DNA of 64,000 nucleotides, from positions 171,555,104 to 171,619,103 of the forward strand of contig CM070873.1 in NCBI GenBank assembly GCA_036365515.1, read 5' to 3'. Of this stretch, positions 48,850-58,439 are shown piece by piece. Position 1 is the first letter of the stretch, and each line of letters starts with the position of its first letter. The notes beneath the pieces were generated by a model. It had not been told where the DNA came from. It worked only from the letters and a program-made list of their open reading frames with translations, and made no database searches. Both the position numbers and the translations under genes were made by a program. Source of the stretch: Torymus aiolomorphi (lineage: Eukaryota; Arthropoda; Insecta; Hymenoptera; Torymidae).

Positions 48850-49502
48850 TGTTAAGTCCGGAAAATAGTTGAAATAAGTAGTAATTGGTTTTATGTAGGT
48901 TTATTATATAAAATACAATAATTTATTACCAATACAATCTGCTGGCTTCTGGTAGATCGATGCGTTGTAATTTCAATTACAATTCTTTTCTATAACACTT
49001 GCTTTTATAAATTTACTATAAATAACTTATACGATCTGCTTACTAGACGAGTAAGGCTTACAATTACAATTTCAATAACTTATAAAATCTGCTTACTAGA
49101 TGTGTAAGGCTTACGGTTTCAACTTCTCGATGTCGTAGAGGTACACGGAGTTCGCCAGGTTTCTTGTACGCTGTGACTGATTTGCGTGATGCATTTCACA
49201 GTTTTATTATGCGGTTTAATTGGGTTATAGATGATAAATTGAGATCATCTTTATTAAGAAATTTTCGGTTGCGGCTTATACGCGTAGCATTTAAGTGGTA
49301 GCATTGTGAAATGCTGATTTGTTAAAAATTTACACGCCACTGTCTTCTGGAGGTCGATGGCTCTCTACGTCACACGGTCTACGGTACGATGCCTGAGCGA
49401 AATGCTGTGTTGCATTCTTGCGTTTATATGTCAGGAAATATCTGATGTGAATAAACTTTTAGAATGAAATTCTAAATCTATAATACGTCTCCGGACGTAA
49501 CA
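48850..49502 (-). repeat. LTR (minus strand), shared between two tandem units
   Basis: 5' LTR for the unit to the left and 3' LTR for the unit to the right: a PBS adjoins it on the left and a polypurine tract (49503-49513) on the right. Confidence 0.85.
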
Positions 49503-50608
49503 CCTCCCCCCTTAGACTGTTGAATGTCATAGAGATTCAACAATGTTATTATGCATCAGAGATTTCCCGTTACAAAAATTTATTGATAAGTAAATGATAA
49601 AATATAATAATACGGGTTATGAATGATAATAATTATAGTAAAAATAATAATCCCAACGCCCCCAAATCCAGGTATCAGACGACAGAGGGGACCTGGTTGA
49701 AACCCAAGTAGGCACAGGTGAAAATCCCCAAGAAGGCTGGAAAACTATGGAGAACAAAAAGAAGAAAAAGAAGAAAAAAGCAATGGAGGGCCCCAGACCG
49801 CCACTACGTCCAAACTGCAAGGCCTCTAAACAACGGGGCGGCGTAGTGCTAATCGTGCCCAAAGACGGCAAGACCTTCGCGGACGTGGTGCAGACGCTAC
49901 GTACGGTTGACACCTCTGATAACAACCTCCAAATCAGAGGAGTCACAAAGACGAAGGGCGGCGCCGCACTAGTACGCACCAAAGGAGATGGAAGCACTCA
50001 CGGAAACCTGAGTGGATGTCTCCTGGAGATGCTAGGCGAACAGGGGACAATAAAGGACATGACCCGAAAAGTGACCCTGGAGATACTGGATCTGGATTGC
50101 CTTACAGATACTGACGAAGTACGAATCGCACTAGACGGAGTACTGAACCCGGGCGCGGATAGACGGGTCTCGGTCCTCGGGCCAAACAGCCGAGGACAGA
50201 AGATGGCTATCTGCGAGCTCGGAGACCGAGACGCGACACGGCTACTCGAGATGGGATGTATAAAGATAGGGTTTGTCAGCTGCCGAGTGAGGACCCGACT
50301 GATGGTGCCGAGATGCTACAAGTGTCTCGGCTACGGCCATTACCGTACAAACTGTAAAGGACCGGATAGACGCGACTGCTGTTGGAAGTGTGGAAAAAAT
50401 GGACACAGGGCTGGGGCCTGCACGGGTGCTCCCCTCTGTTTCTTGTGCCCATCACAGGAAGGCGGAGGGGCAGCGCACGTTCCGGGCACGGCGCTCTGCA
50501 CCGCATTCAAAACAGCGCTGACGGAGGCAAGAGCGAGACAGAGGACCGTTCGCACTTAACAAGACGACGACAGTGCTCCAAAGCAACTTGAACGGCAGTA
50601 GCCTGGCT
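49503..50608 (+). mobile_element. Second copy of LTR-element end plus LINE 5' part
   Basis: Near-identical to 39227-40335, including the polypurine tract, the same LINE truncation point and the start of ORF2 (TTGAACGGCAGTAGCCTGG). It stops abruptly at 50608, where unrelated minus-strand coding sequence begins. Confidence 0.88.
49747..50559 (+). CDS. LINE ORF1, second copy, frame open
   Basis: A 270-codon frame of the R1-like ORF1 with both CCHC knuckles and a third cysteine cluster (LCFLCPSQEGGG). Unlike the copy at 39471 it has no frameshift. The sequence upstream is open but truncated, so even this frame lacks the natural N-terminus, and the ORF2 that should follow is absent. Confidence 0.85.
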   Translation: MENKKKKKKKKAMEGPRPPLRPNCKASKQRGGVVLIVPKDGKTFADVVQTLRTVDTSDNNLQIRGVTKTKGGAALVRTKGDGSTHGNLSGCLLEMLGEQGTIKDMTRKVTLEILDLDCLTDTDEVRIALDGVLNPGADRRVSVLGPNSRGQKMAICELGDRDATRLLEMGCIKIGFVSCRVRTRLMVPRCYKCLGYGHYRTNCKGPDRRDCCWKCGKNGHRAGACTGAPLCFLCPSQEGGGAAHVPGTALCTAFKTALTEARARQRTVRT

Positions 50609-51170
50609 CTTCGTGAACGCCCTTCGGGACTTGCCGCCTTTGGCAAATGCCTGCTGCTCCGACAGATCCGGCTCTGGCACAAAATCAGCGGCACTATAAT
50701 CGCCCATAAGCCACCGGACCATTGTCAGCATATTCACTGACGGTTTATCTGACTGCCTCAGGTCAAGGGCTTGCATGGCCTCGTTGATCTCCTCTTCGAG
50801 ATGCGAATACACCCAATTGAGTATCGCAGATTCCGCAAACTGCGATGAGCGGGCCATGGTATCAATTGGCTGTGCGCTTCCCCACGAACTTATTTTACTA
50901 GCGCGAGTAGTATTCGGGTTGATAGCAGAGAGAGTTTATCCTTTCAACGCGTGAGCTAGCTTTCTCAACGCGAACCCGAGCGTTTTTGTAAGAGCCACAT
51001 TGGTTGTTCTTACCCTCGATAACGTACGAGGATTTTCCCATATACGGCAAAAGTGAATCGGTGTATGCAAGAAGGGACCTTAGTGCATTTAGAACAATTT
51101 TGAGAAAATGAAAAGAACTCTGTCGTTTCTCTTCCAGTGAAGATGTTCTTCTAGTTTTTTGTACGGACAT
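50609..51170 (-). pseudogene. Unrecognised repeated coding fragment, copy 2
   Basis: Minus-strand homologue of 30612-30990 that extends it at both ends. It begins with ATG at 51170 (MSVQKTRRTSSLEEKRQSSF, LNALRSLLAYTDSLLPYMGK), passes GGGTAAGAACAACC near 51024-51011 (possible splice donor) and an in-frame stop near 50940. It continues as PIDTMARSSQFAESAILNW, NEAMQALDLRQSDKPSVNML and RWLMGDYSAADFVPEPDL, and is cut at 50609. No known domain. The two copies have different lesions. Confidence 0.6.
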
Positions 51171-51540
51171 AGCAAATAACTTATGTAATAAGAAAAGTTA
51201 ATTAGTTTAGCTTTAGTAGATAAGGGGTTTTATTGGCAACTAATAATACGTTTGGACTTAGGTACCTTTTTGCAGAAATTGAAATAAAAAAATTATTTTT
51301 GTAAATAAACGAATTAATTTATTTAATATACGTATATTATAATGTACAATTTAATTTGTACAGTAAATAGTGTACAATGTATGTATATACACTTTGGTGT
51401 ATTTAAATATATTATTAAATAACATTATATTATATAATATTATTCAAATTAAGGATATTATGAATACCACGACGTTTCTACATCAATCTTCATTACTTTC
51501 ATCGCTACAATTATTAGCTGTGGGACAATTCGATAAATCC
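51171..51540. other. AT-rich gene-free stretch
   Basis: No features recognised. Confidence 0.4.
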
Positions 51541-52476
51541 TCAATAAAGGAGAGATGTATATGCGGTATGTATTCCTTCAATTTTTTTAAGATCACTGAT
51601 TTTAGATTGCTTTATTGGTACAATACCGTTGTTATACGCCGGTTCCAAAGGGAGCGTTAAGGGAACTTTATTATTTTTTCGAAATATATGCTTAGTCAAA
51701 TCGTTGCAAAATTTATACGCAACAATAGTCCCTATTTTGTCAACATTTTTGTAAATAATACGAGCATAATCATGAATCTGGAAGTATAACTTATCATCTT
51801 TTGTTGTATTTCTACCTCTTATTTCAACTGATATAACTTTCTTTTTAAGGTGGTTAGGCCACCATGACTTATAGCTCAAGATATCATTGGTATTTACCAT
51901 TTGAACTTGAAATTTACCCTGATTATTACAACTCTTGATTATTGTTTTCAAAATCTGCCGCATACTATAGATTCTATCTTTTTTTTTTTAATTTCCTTTT
52001 GACTAATCCAAAGTCCCTATCACATGGCATAAAACTATGGCCTCTTACAGGAAAGTACTGTACAATTTCATCAAATCTATACAATTCTACAAAAGAAAGC
52101 AATAATCTTGACAGGTAGTTATTTTTGTTCTGTCCTGAGCAATTGTCACAAAACAAATGTAAAATTTTTGCATCAGACGGTAACTCGTTTTTTCGAATTT
52201 AGCAGTATTTTTTTTTATGTCATGAATGCTAAATACGTGAACCTTGATTTTGCGTAAATAATACGCATCTTGAACTGGCACTATAGGAAGGCTCAAGTTT
52301 TGCATAAAATGGAATTACAGTGAAACGACTCAAGAATCGGAATTAGATGCAGACTCTTCTTTGAGTTGAGTATAAAATTTATTTGCATTTTTTAAATGCA
52401 ATTTGAGATCTTTTTTCAGCGTTTCTTTGAGCTGCTTCACTGACATGGGCTTCAATTCCATCCTTCCCTAGCGGAA
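51541..52476 (-). pseudogene. Relic of a transposase-like gene (DNCSGQNKN family)
   Basis: Several minus-strand frames in succession read KPMSVKQLKETLKKDLKLHL (near 52460), NLSLPIVPVQDAYYLRKIKV (near 52300), FCDNCSGQNKNNYLSRLLLS (near 52155) and PVRGHSFMPCDRDFGLVKRK (near 52030). The last part is an open frame of 140 codons to 51541. The DNCSGQNKN and RGHSFMPCDRDFG blocks look like the second and third acidic motifs of an RNase H-fold transposon protein; I recall them from many unnamed insect proteins. At least three frame changes or stops. No TIRs were found, and it is cut at 52577 by the errantivirus LTR. Confidence 0.65.
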
Positions 52477-52577
52477 ATATTTTTGTTCAAAAATGTTAAA
52501 AACTGTTAGAAAGAGTTATAAACTGTTTAAAAATGTTACAAAATGTAGGATTTTGGACGTTATTAATCGTTTGTAAC

Positions 52578-54607
52578 TGTTACGAGAGAGGTTAGAAATA
52601 CCTCTCCGTAACAATAATAAAATTCGGTCGTCGCCCAAGGCGTCTCTTATTCCTTACCTCTATTTCTCACCTCAATGTCACCAAAATAAAGATAGAGTCT
52701 AATAAAAATTATACTCCGTTCAAATTCTCATACTAAACAACATGTATCTAACGTTAATATTAATATGGGAAAATAGATAAGGGTTTAGACATCAAAAAAA
52801 TGTGGTTATCATAATAATTGGAAGTACATATATATATGTATATGTGTGTGCGTATGTGTCCAGTAGTATTAGGTCAAAATTACTATAAAGATTCTAAATA
52901 AATGCTCTAGCTGAAACAATTTCTCTTTGTAGAAAATAATGTTAGATTTAGTTGGGAAGACTATAAACTATTAGGGTAACGGGCTCGATCCTTGGGTTTT
53001 CTAGAAGCCTAAAGTTAGATGATACAAGAATTAGAGATATAAGAACACTAATAGATCCGAATTAACCTTTAGAGGACGGGATGGCCCCTATACGGGCCAT
53101 GCCCATGATCGACCCTTTACATGTGTTAGTTTTGAGATGTGAGACATCACAAAAACTCGATTTCTATAGAAAAGTGAGAGAAAACAGTAAACCCAAATCC
53201 CCGTCCTCTAAAGGTTAACGATTATATAGGGTAACTCAGTCTTCATATCATTAAGGAAAACCCCTTAAAAGCGTGTTTACGATTTGTATCATAATAGATT
53301 AAGGAAATAGTGACAATTCTTAATATACTTAAAATTTATTAATCCCTCAAAACAATAAGGATATTTCTACTAGCGACAGTTTATAAGGTTTAAATTTGTT
53401 TATTAAGACAATCACTAGATTATTAATAATACTAAATAAATAAATAAATAATTGATCATTCTTACGTTAAAAATATAAAATGTTAATTGTTGAACGAAAC
53501 GTGTATAAGAAAAACCTTTGACTTTAATGATATCCCGTAATGCGTTTTTCCAAGAGAGTTTAGTTTTCAGATAAAGATTTCGTGGCTCGGATTAATTACA
53601 ATATAAATTTCCACAATTATTTATCCTTATTTGGAATGCTTTATGAAGGCTCTTTGATTAAAATAACCCTTTTCTCAAATATTGAATTTAATCGATTCCC
53701 AACGCAGATAATTATTACTTCCGGGGATAATAAGAATGAATAAAATTTAATCAAAAATAATGTATAGTTATCTACATACATATAGTTATATCTATATATT
53801 TCCGAATAATCTGGTTGTATGTGTATACGTGTTTAATTAAAATAGTAACATAAAGTCTTACCTGAATAATATTGGAGGGAAGGATTTGGGAGAAATCAAA
53901 TTCCTGAATAATGTATTAATTTCCTTTTATTTCCTCAGTTATACACTTGCTTCAATCTCTCTTTTTCGTCTCGACTTGGCTCAATATCTAATTCTTTATT
54001 ATTATTATTATTAAACAATAAAATTCGATCTTTCTTTCTTTCGATATCGTTTACGCGGGTTTACTGAATACGCAAATAAGTACAATAATTATCTCAATTG
54101 AACTCGTGCTATATAAATATAATACAAGACTTTACACTCTTCGTCGCACACGTTATACCGGTCTTTCTCTCTTAATTGGTTTTTCCACTCTACTCAATAA
54201 ATTAATTTCCTTTTCACACCTTCGTATTGCCCACGATTTCTCTTCCCCCTCTACATCATTCTTCGGTCGCTCTCTCTCTCTCGCACTCATACTATTTTCC
54301 AGCGTCGGTAACGGGGCGCTCGTGCAATAGATCCGCGACGTGCTGCCCTCGCTGCAACGCGGTGGCTTCAGGCGTCGCGACTCGCCACGTTTCGGCAGCC
54401 AGCGCGTTGCTGCGTGGTCAGCACTTGAAATTTCAGTAACGAAACAGCGGACGTTCACCTGGAATATCACTGCTTGCTATTGAAATTCTTAGAGGTCGTT
54501 GCATTTTCGCTATTTCCTCATTCAGTTGTATTAAGTTATATTCAATACATTTCGTTTTTAACACATAAAATTTAGATTATTTTTGAACAAAAATACATAA
54601 CGTAACA
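52578..54607 (-). repeat. 3' LTR of the errantivirus, 2.03 kb
   Basis: Plus-strand edges TGTTACGAG and ATAACGTAACA give TG...CA ends within a 7-bp inverted repeat (TGTTACG/CGTAACA). The right edge is next to a polypurine tract. The left edge is set by this match only, because the partner LTR is not in the window. It contains a TTAA-type MITE (53066-53214). The small ORFs at 54106-54470 are incidental. Confidence 0.7.
53066..53214. mobile_element. 149-bp TTAA-flanked MITE (piggyBac-like)
   Basis: Ends CCTTTAGAGGACGGG and its exact inverse, flanked by TTAA at 53062-53065 and 53215-53218. TTAA duplication and C-start TIRs fit piggyBac-type elements. No ORF. Confidence 0.8.
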
Positions 54608-54610
54608 GTA

Positions 54611-54620
54611 TCCCCCTCTT
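54611..54620 (-). promoter_or_regulatory. Polypurine tract of the errantivirus
   Basis: Minus strand AAGAGGGGGA three bases before the LTR TG. Confidence 0.75.
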
Positions 54621-54980
54621 GTTTTGCTTGCCGCCCCGGCAAGTACTATAAATATACAATATAAATTATTGAAAATTTTGACGCGCTATAGGTTATTTGC
54701 ATGTTGATAATGGAAGATTTTGTGAAGATAGGTCCCTGCAATTTCAGTTGTTGTAATCCTTCTTCTATCCGGAGTTTGTGATTGATAAAGGTTCAAAAAG
54801 TCCCGACGTTTGGGAGGTTTTTCGCTAACATGGAGAACAAGAAAGAGGAGCTCGAGTAGCGAGAAAACTGCTAGTTCCTGTAGAGAGTTTAGAGATTGTT
54901 CCAGGAGTCGATCAAGATAAACGTATATTGTTTATTGCGCCTGTTCAGAGGTTGTCTCCAGATCATTGGATACATGTATT
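54621..54980 (-). other. 3' untranslated part of the errantivirus
   Basis: No ORF supported; contains CCGCCCCGGC near 54632. Confidence 0.5.
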
Positions 54981-55472
54981 CTATAATCGATACCTTTTGG
55001 ACGGCGGGTGGTAATCGGAGGAATAAGAATCATCCGTACCTAAATTCGACCTGGATCTTAATCTGTTTTGGCCTCGGGAAGCTAGTGATCTTTCCAAATA
55101 TTGGTTGGCTACCCAACATCCTCCTGGTATGACGAGTAGCCTACTATATTGACAGTTCCGAGGATCTACAGCAGGGAACAACCAACCCTGGCCCCGAGGC
55201 ACGATTATGCCATGGTTGTCAGATTGGGGCTATTCTGGGCACAGCATCTTCAAGTTCTCGCTAGCTCTTTTGGCTATCTCCTCTGTTCCATAGGTAGCGA
55301 AAATGGAAAGGATCCCTGTTGTTTCTTGTATAAGTAAGGGTTCTTGCAAATTCCCATAAGTCCTGAGGTGATTTTCCATAACCTCTATTCCTTGATCCAT
55401 GTAGCATAGGATGGCTACTTGTTTGGGGGTCGTTCGTGATACACACAGGATCTCAAGAGAGGTAGCGGCCAT
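54981..55472 (-). pseudogene. Accessory ORF B of the errantivirus, one in-frame stop
   Basis: The ATG at 55472 begins MAATSLEILCVSRTTPKQVA; the frame meets TAG at 55232-55230 and continues in the same frame to a stop at 54983-54981, about 163 residues in total. The first part is rich in Leu/Ile/Glu (probably helical: IETTGIL-like and EEIAKRASENLKM segments). The second is basic and serine-rich at its end (GQNRLRSRSNLG, SKRYRL). No known domain. It sits in the last position before the LTR, directly after an acceptor-like sequence, so a small regulatory protein from a spliced mRNA is possible. That role is inference. Confidence 0.5.
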
Positions 55473-55496
55473 TTCCTATAACAGAGCAGGGCAACT
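55473..55496 (-). promoter_or_regulatory. Candidate splice acceptor for ORF B
   Basis: Minus strand TTGCCCTGCTCTGTTATAG, then GAA and ATG of ORF B; a branch-point-like CTTAAC lies about 30 bases upstream. A run of 20 A follows further upstream (55537-55518). Confidence 0.45.
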
Positions 55497-55615
55497 GCGT
55501 AGTTAAGCATATTCAGGTTTTTTTTTTTTTTTTTTTTGCGGGAAAATGGAATGTACATTAGGGAAAAGTCGTCCAGCAGAAGAGATGGTGTTAGTAGTTA
55601 TTTACATGTGGTTAA

Positions 55616-56437
55616 TTAATGTAGTCCTAAGAGGTCGTCCGTTTGAGAGGTCCCGGCAGATTTTATAGCACGTTGGCGCTCGCAGGTCCTTTCATGTAAG
55701 GTGTAATTCCTGCGGTCGATTTCTAAACCACAGGTAGGATGCGTTATCTTCATGACGTACACTGTACGGGCGTATTGGCGTTGTGCCGGTATGGCACGAT
55801 AGCGCACGTCGCTTTGCTGAAGCGCTCGCCGAGCGGAGTCTTCCTGGTGATATTTAACGAATGCATGAGATAGCCGACCCTTGCAATCGAGGATGTTATT
55901 TCAGTATTCCATTATACCAAATTTGGCGAAATGATTGAAAAATAATTCTTCCTGTTCCTGTTTAATCGTGGTCGGGTCTTTATCTCCTTCGATCCTTGAC
56001 CAAGGTATTTGGCAAAAGAGACGAGTTTTCTCCGTCAATTCTGAGGGCTCCGCCGATCGATGACGCTTCCGGTTGACAACGTGGACTTGCGAAATTAGCC
56101 GCGGTGAAGGGCTGTTGGACACGAGTTCGCTGGTCGATTTGATGTCTAATGAGTCCTCTAACAACCACAGATCCTTATATTGTTCGGCTACCTCCACATC
56201 TTGTTTATTTTTGAAAATGATTTTGGCTGTTTGAGTGGTGAGGCTTTCGGCTGTTATTTGTACCATAATGATAGGTCCGGCCTGCTTAAAGCAGGTGATA
56301 AGTCCATCAAGTCCGAGGTCCTTATTAAAGGTCACATTGAAGCCGAGGGATTCGAGGTCAAGGAGGCCATGTCCGAGCTGAAAGGGAAAGATGGGGTTAG
56401 TCAATCTCAGCCAATTGGGGTGGAAGGGCGGGGTACA
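55616..56437 (-). pseudogene. Accessory ORF A of the errantivirus: two RRM-like folds, one in-frame stop
   Basis: The frame is open from 56437 (overlapping the end of env in another frame) to 55901, where a TGA interrupts it, and continues in frame to 55616. There is no ATG at the start; a splice-acceptor-like site at about 56381 would join it to an upstream exon. Just after that site, LDGLITCFKQAGPIIMVQIT and TAKIIFKNKQDVEVAEQYKD have the helix-strand pattern of an RNA-recognition motif. A second is clearer: RLFCQIPW (RNP2-like), ELFFNHFAKFGIMEY, then after the stop GRLSHAFVKYHQEDSARRAL (RNP1-like). The end has CGLEIDRRNYTLHERTCERQ, possibly metal-binding. RRM proteins bind RNA. Such an ORF after env is not something I know from errantiviruses. 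Confidence 0.6.
56381..56410 (-). promoter_or_regulatory. Candidate branch point and splice acceptor for ORF A
   Basis: Minus strand reads TTGACTAACCCCATCTTTCC then CTTTCAG before CTCGGACATGG. CTAAC is a good branch point, the pyrimidine tract is nearly pure, and CAG is the acceptor. The env stop codon TAA lies within the branch-point sequence. Confidence 0.55.
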
Positions 56438-58338
56438 TCAAGGCTGGAGTTGATACTGCCCTAGAAGGCATGGGTTGGAGAGCTACATAGGTGAGAGGGA
56501 TTTGAGGAGCTATTGGATTGACTTCATTCCTTTCCTGCAGTCGATTTCTGATTCCCCCTCTCTTGCGAATTAGAAGGAAAGCTACCGCCGCTGTGAGAGC
56601 TATTATCCCTTGGGCAGCTATACCTCCATATACCAAATTATGGGTAAAAGTAGTAGTTCTCGTGTGGGCCCCTATTTCTTTCATATGAGAGACGATGTTG
56701 TCCAAATTTTGTTTTCCTCGTGGCCAGTGGGTAACGTATATTCTCTTCTGGGTCTTGGGATCTAGTGATGTTGATATGGTGCCACAACTCAAGGCGTATA
56801 TCTGTTATATTTAATCTCATCTCTGGTTCGTAGATGTATTGAGTTTTCGTTGTGCGATCTTCGTTACCTGACAGTTCTACAGAGGTAGTTCTAGCAGAAC
56901 AGCCATTGGCCATCCGTAGAATGCCCATACCTTTGAGGGTGGGGGTATAATAACTTTCTCCGGGGCATGTGATTCTGATGGTCTCTTCCTTAGGTAAAGA
57001 GTACAACCAACTTCCATCCATCTCCAGATATTTTCATTGGGGCGGTGACAAGGTAGAAATCATTATCTCACATGATCTTAGCGCATCCGGGTGTGGGTTT
57101 AGGAGTAGCTCAAGTTCGCACTCCTTCTGCCCGGTGACCAAAGATATCGGACCCTTGGCGGCACAAACACGCCCGTAGTGTGTTGGCATGCAGCTTCGCA
57201 GGTGTTCGTCATCCATTTTTAAATATGTCTGTAGGTCCCTTCTTATGGCTAGGTAAGGGTATGTTGGTGCTACATATGCTACCCCTAGACTTTGATTATG
57301 AGCTTGTTGGAGAATACCTATGGGGTGGAGTTTGTATAACTCATAGCTCGCTCTTTCTGTCAGAGGTATTGCTAGATAGATTAGAATTCTTCCTTGATGA
57401 AAGGTGGCGTCTAATCTCGCAATTCTAGCTATTTCCTCTGCACGGAGGTGGTGTAATGGCATTGGTAAAGTTCGATCTTCTCCCATCTGCTGGATATCCA
57501 AAGCAATCCGATGGAGCATATCGTGGTGCATTAATCGGGGATGCAGTTTCCGATCAGTTATGGTATTGAGAATATCGCCGAGCTGGCGGTTGCAATATAT
57601 CAGGTGGTCTAACTTTGCTTCAATCTGACGGGCGAACGCGGTAAATTCCCAAGTGAGGTGATTGTCATTTGCTCCTTGGGCGAGTGAATTCATCTTGGTA
57701 TTAAGAGCTATTTCCATCTTCTTGATTAAGGAGCGATGTGACGCCGTAATATTATAAAGCTCTTCAAGGCCGGCAGAAAGGAGGTGAGTTTTCTCCGTCG
57801 AAAGTTTCACAAGATTCTTTTGGTCCTGAAACAATTGGTCGATATTTTTATTAATCAGGTCAGCATCGTCAGTGGTGATTAGACCAAAAAGACTTTTGCT
57901 TATACTGCCGACAATGCCAAGGGGAGCCATTCTCTTTGCGCGGATGTCCTTTATGGGGGAGGGGATCTCCATTTCCCTGGCATCCATATGAGCCGCTACT
58001 CTTCGGATGTCATCGTGTACGTGTTGGAGCGTCTTTAGCTTGATTTCGATGAGTTCTTGGTTGAGAGCAGCCTGACAATGCTTGGCGTCGAAATGAGCAA
58101 TGCACTGCTTCAGTTGTTCATCGTAACTACGAGTGGGACCATGTTCCTTAAGAAAGGTTTGCAAATCCAGGTGGATTATCACTTTCCAGCTCCCTTTCTG
58201 GATCCTGATCGAGGGCAATTTCTCATAGTAAATACCAAGATTGGAGGTGATCGGAGACAGCTCGTAGTGGACTCCTGTCGCGGTGACCATCCATAGAGTC
58301 GACAGAAGGAACTTGAAACAACGAAGTATAGCACACAT
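56397..58338 (-). pseudogene. env: Errantivirus envelope (fusion) protein, broken
   Basis: Env mediates membrane fusion and resembles the baculovirus F-type protein. The longer frame begins with ATG at 58440, overlapping the pol stop as TAATG, but the ATG at 58338 directly follows an acceptor-like CAG and starts a hydrophobic signal peptide (FKFLLSTLWMVTATG), so I prefer it. A furin-type site RAKR lies near 57942-57931, followed by a fusion-peptide-like APLGIVGSISKSLFG. The ectodomain continues to an in-frame TGA at 57036-57034, then in the same frame to about 56790, where one base changes the frame. The transmembrane segment (GIIALTAAVAFLLI) and cytoplasmic tail are at about 56625-56397. One stop and one frameshift inactivate it. 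Confidence 0.88.
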
Positions 58339-58339
58339 T

Positions 58340-58362
58340 CTGAAAGAAAACAGGCATAGGTC
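58340..58362 (-). promoter_or_regulatory. Candidate env splice acceptor
   Basis: Minus strand TATGCCTGTTTTCTTTCAG, then A and ATG. Env of errantiviruses is made from a spliced mRNA, so an acceptor just upstream of the signal-peptide ATG is expected. Confidence 0.6.
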
Positions 58363-58439
58363 AGATAACCTGTCGATGGTTATTAGTTTACATACTCTGG
58401 ATATAAGGAAGGATAAAAGGGGAGGAATTCCAAAGGACA

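Larger units (their letters stand above)
38613..49502 (-). mobile_element. Minus-strand LTR retrotransposon with a single zinc-knuckle gene, invaded by a LINE
   Basis: Minus-strand order: 5' LTR 49502-48850, PBS and leader repeats 48849-48565, zinc-knuckle gene 47381-45462, AT-rich 3' part, polypurine tract 39237-39227, 3' LTR 39226-38613. A plus-strand LINE (39374-43527) interrupts the 3' part. No protease, RT or integrase is visible, so it would depend on another element. Without the LINE it is about 6.7 kb. The right-hand LTR is followed again by the polypurine tract and internal end, meaning a second unit is joined in tandem. Confidence 0.65.

Noticed and set aside
48565..48850. tRNA gene suggested by GTTCGATTCGTACCGGAACCA
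   Set aside because: The T-loop-like text and CCA end are there, but no D-arm, anticodon arm or full acceptor stem can be folded around it. It fits a PBS complement instead.
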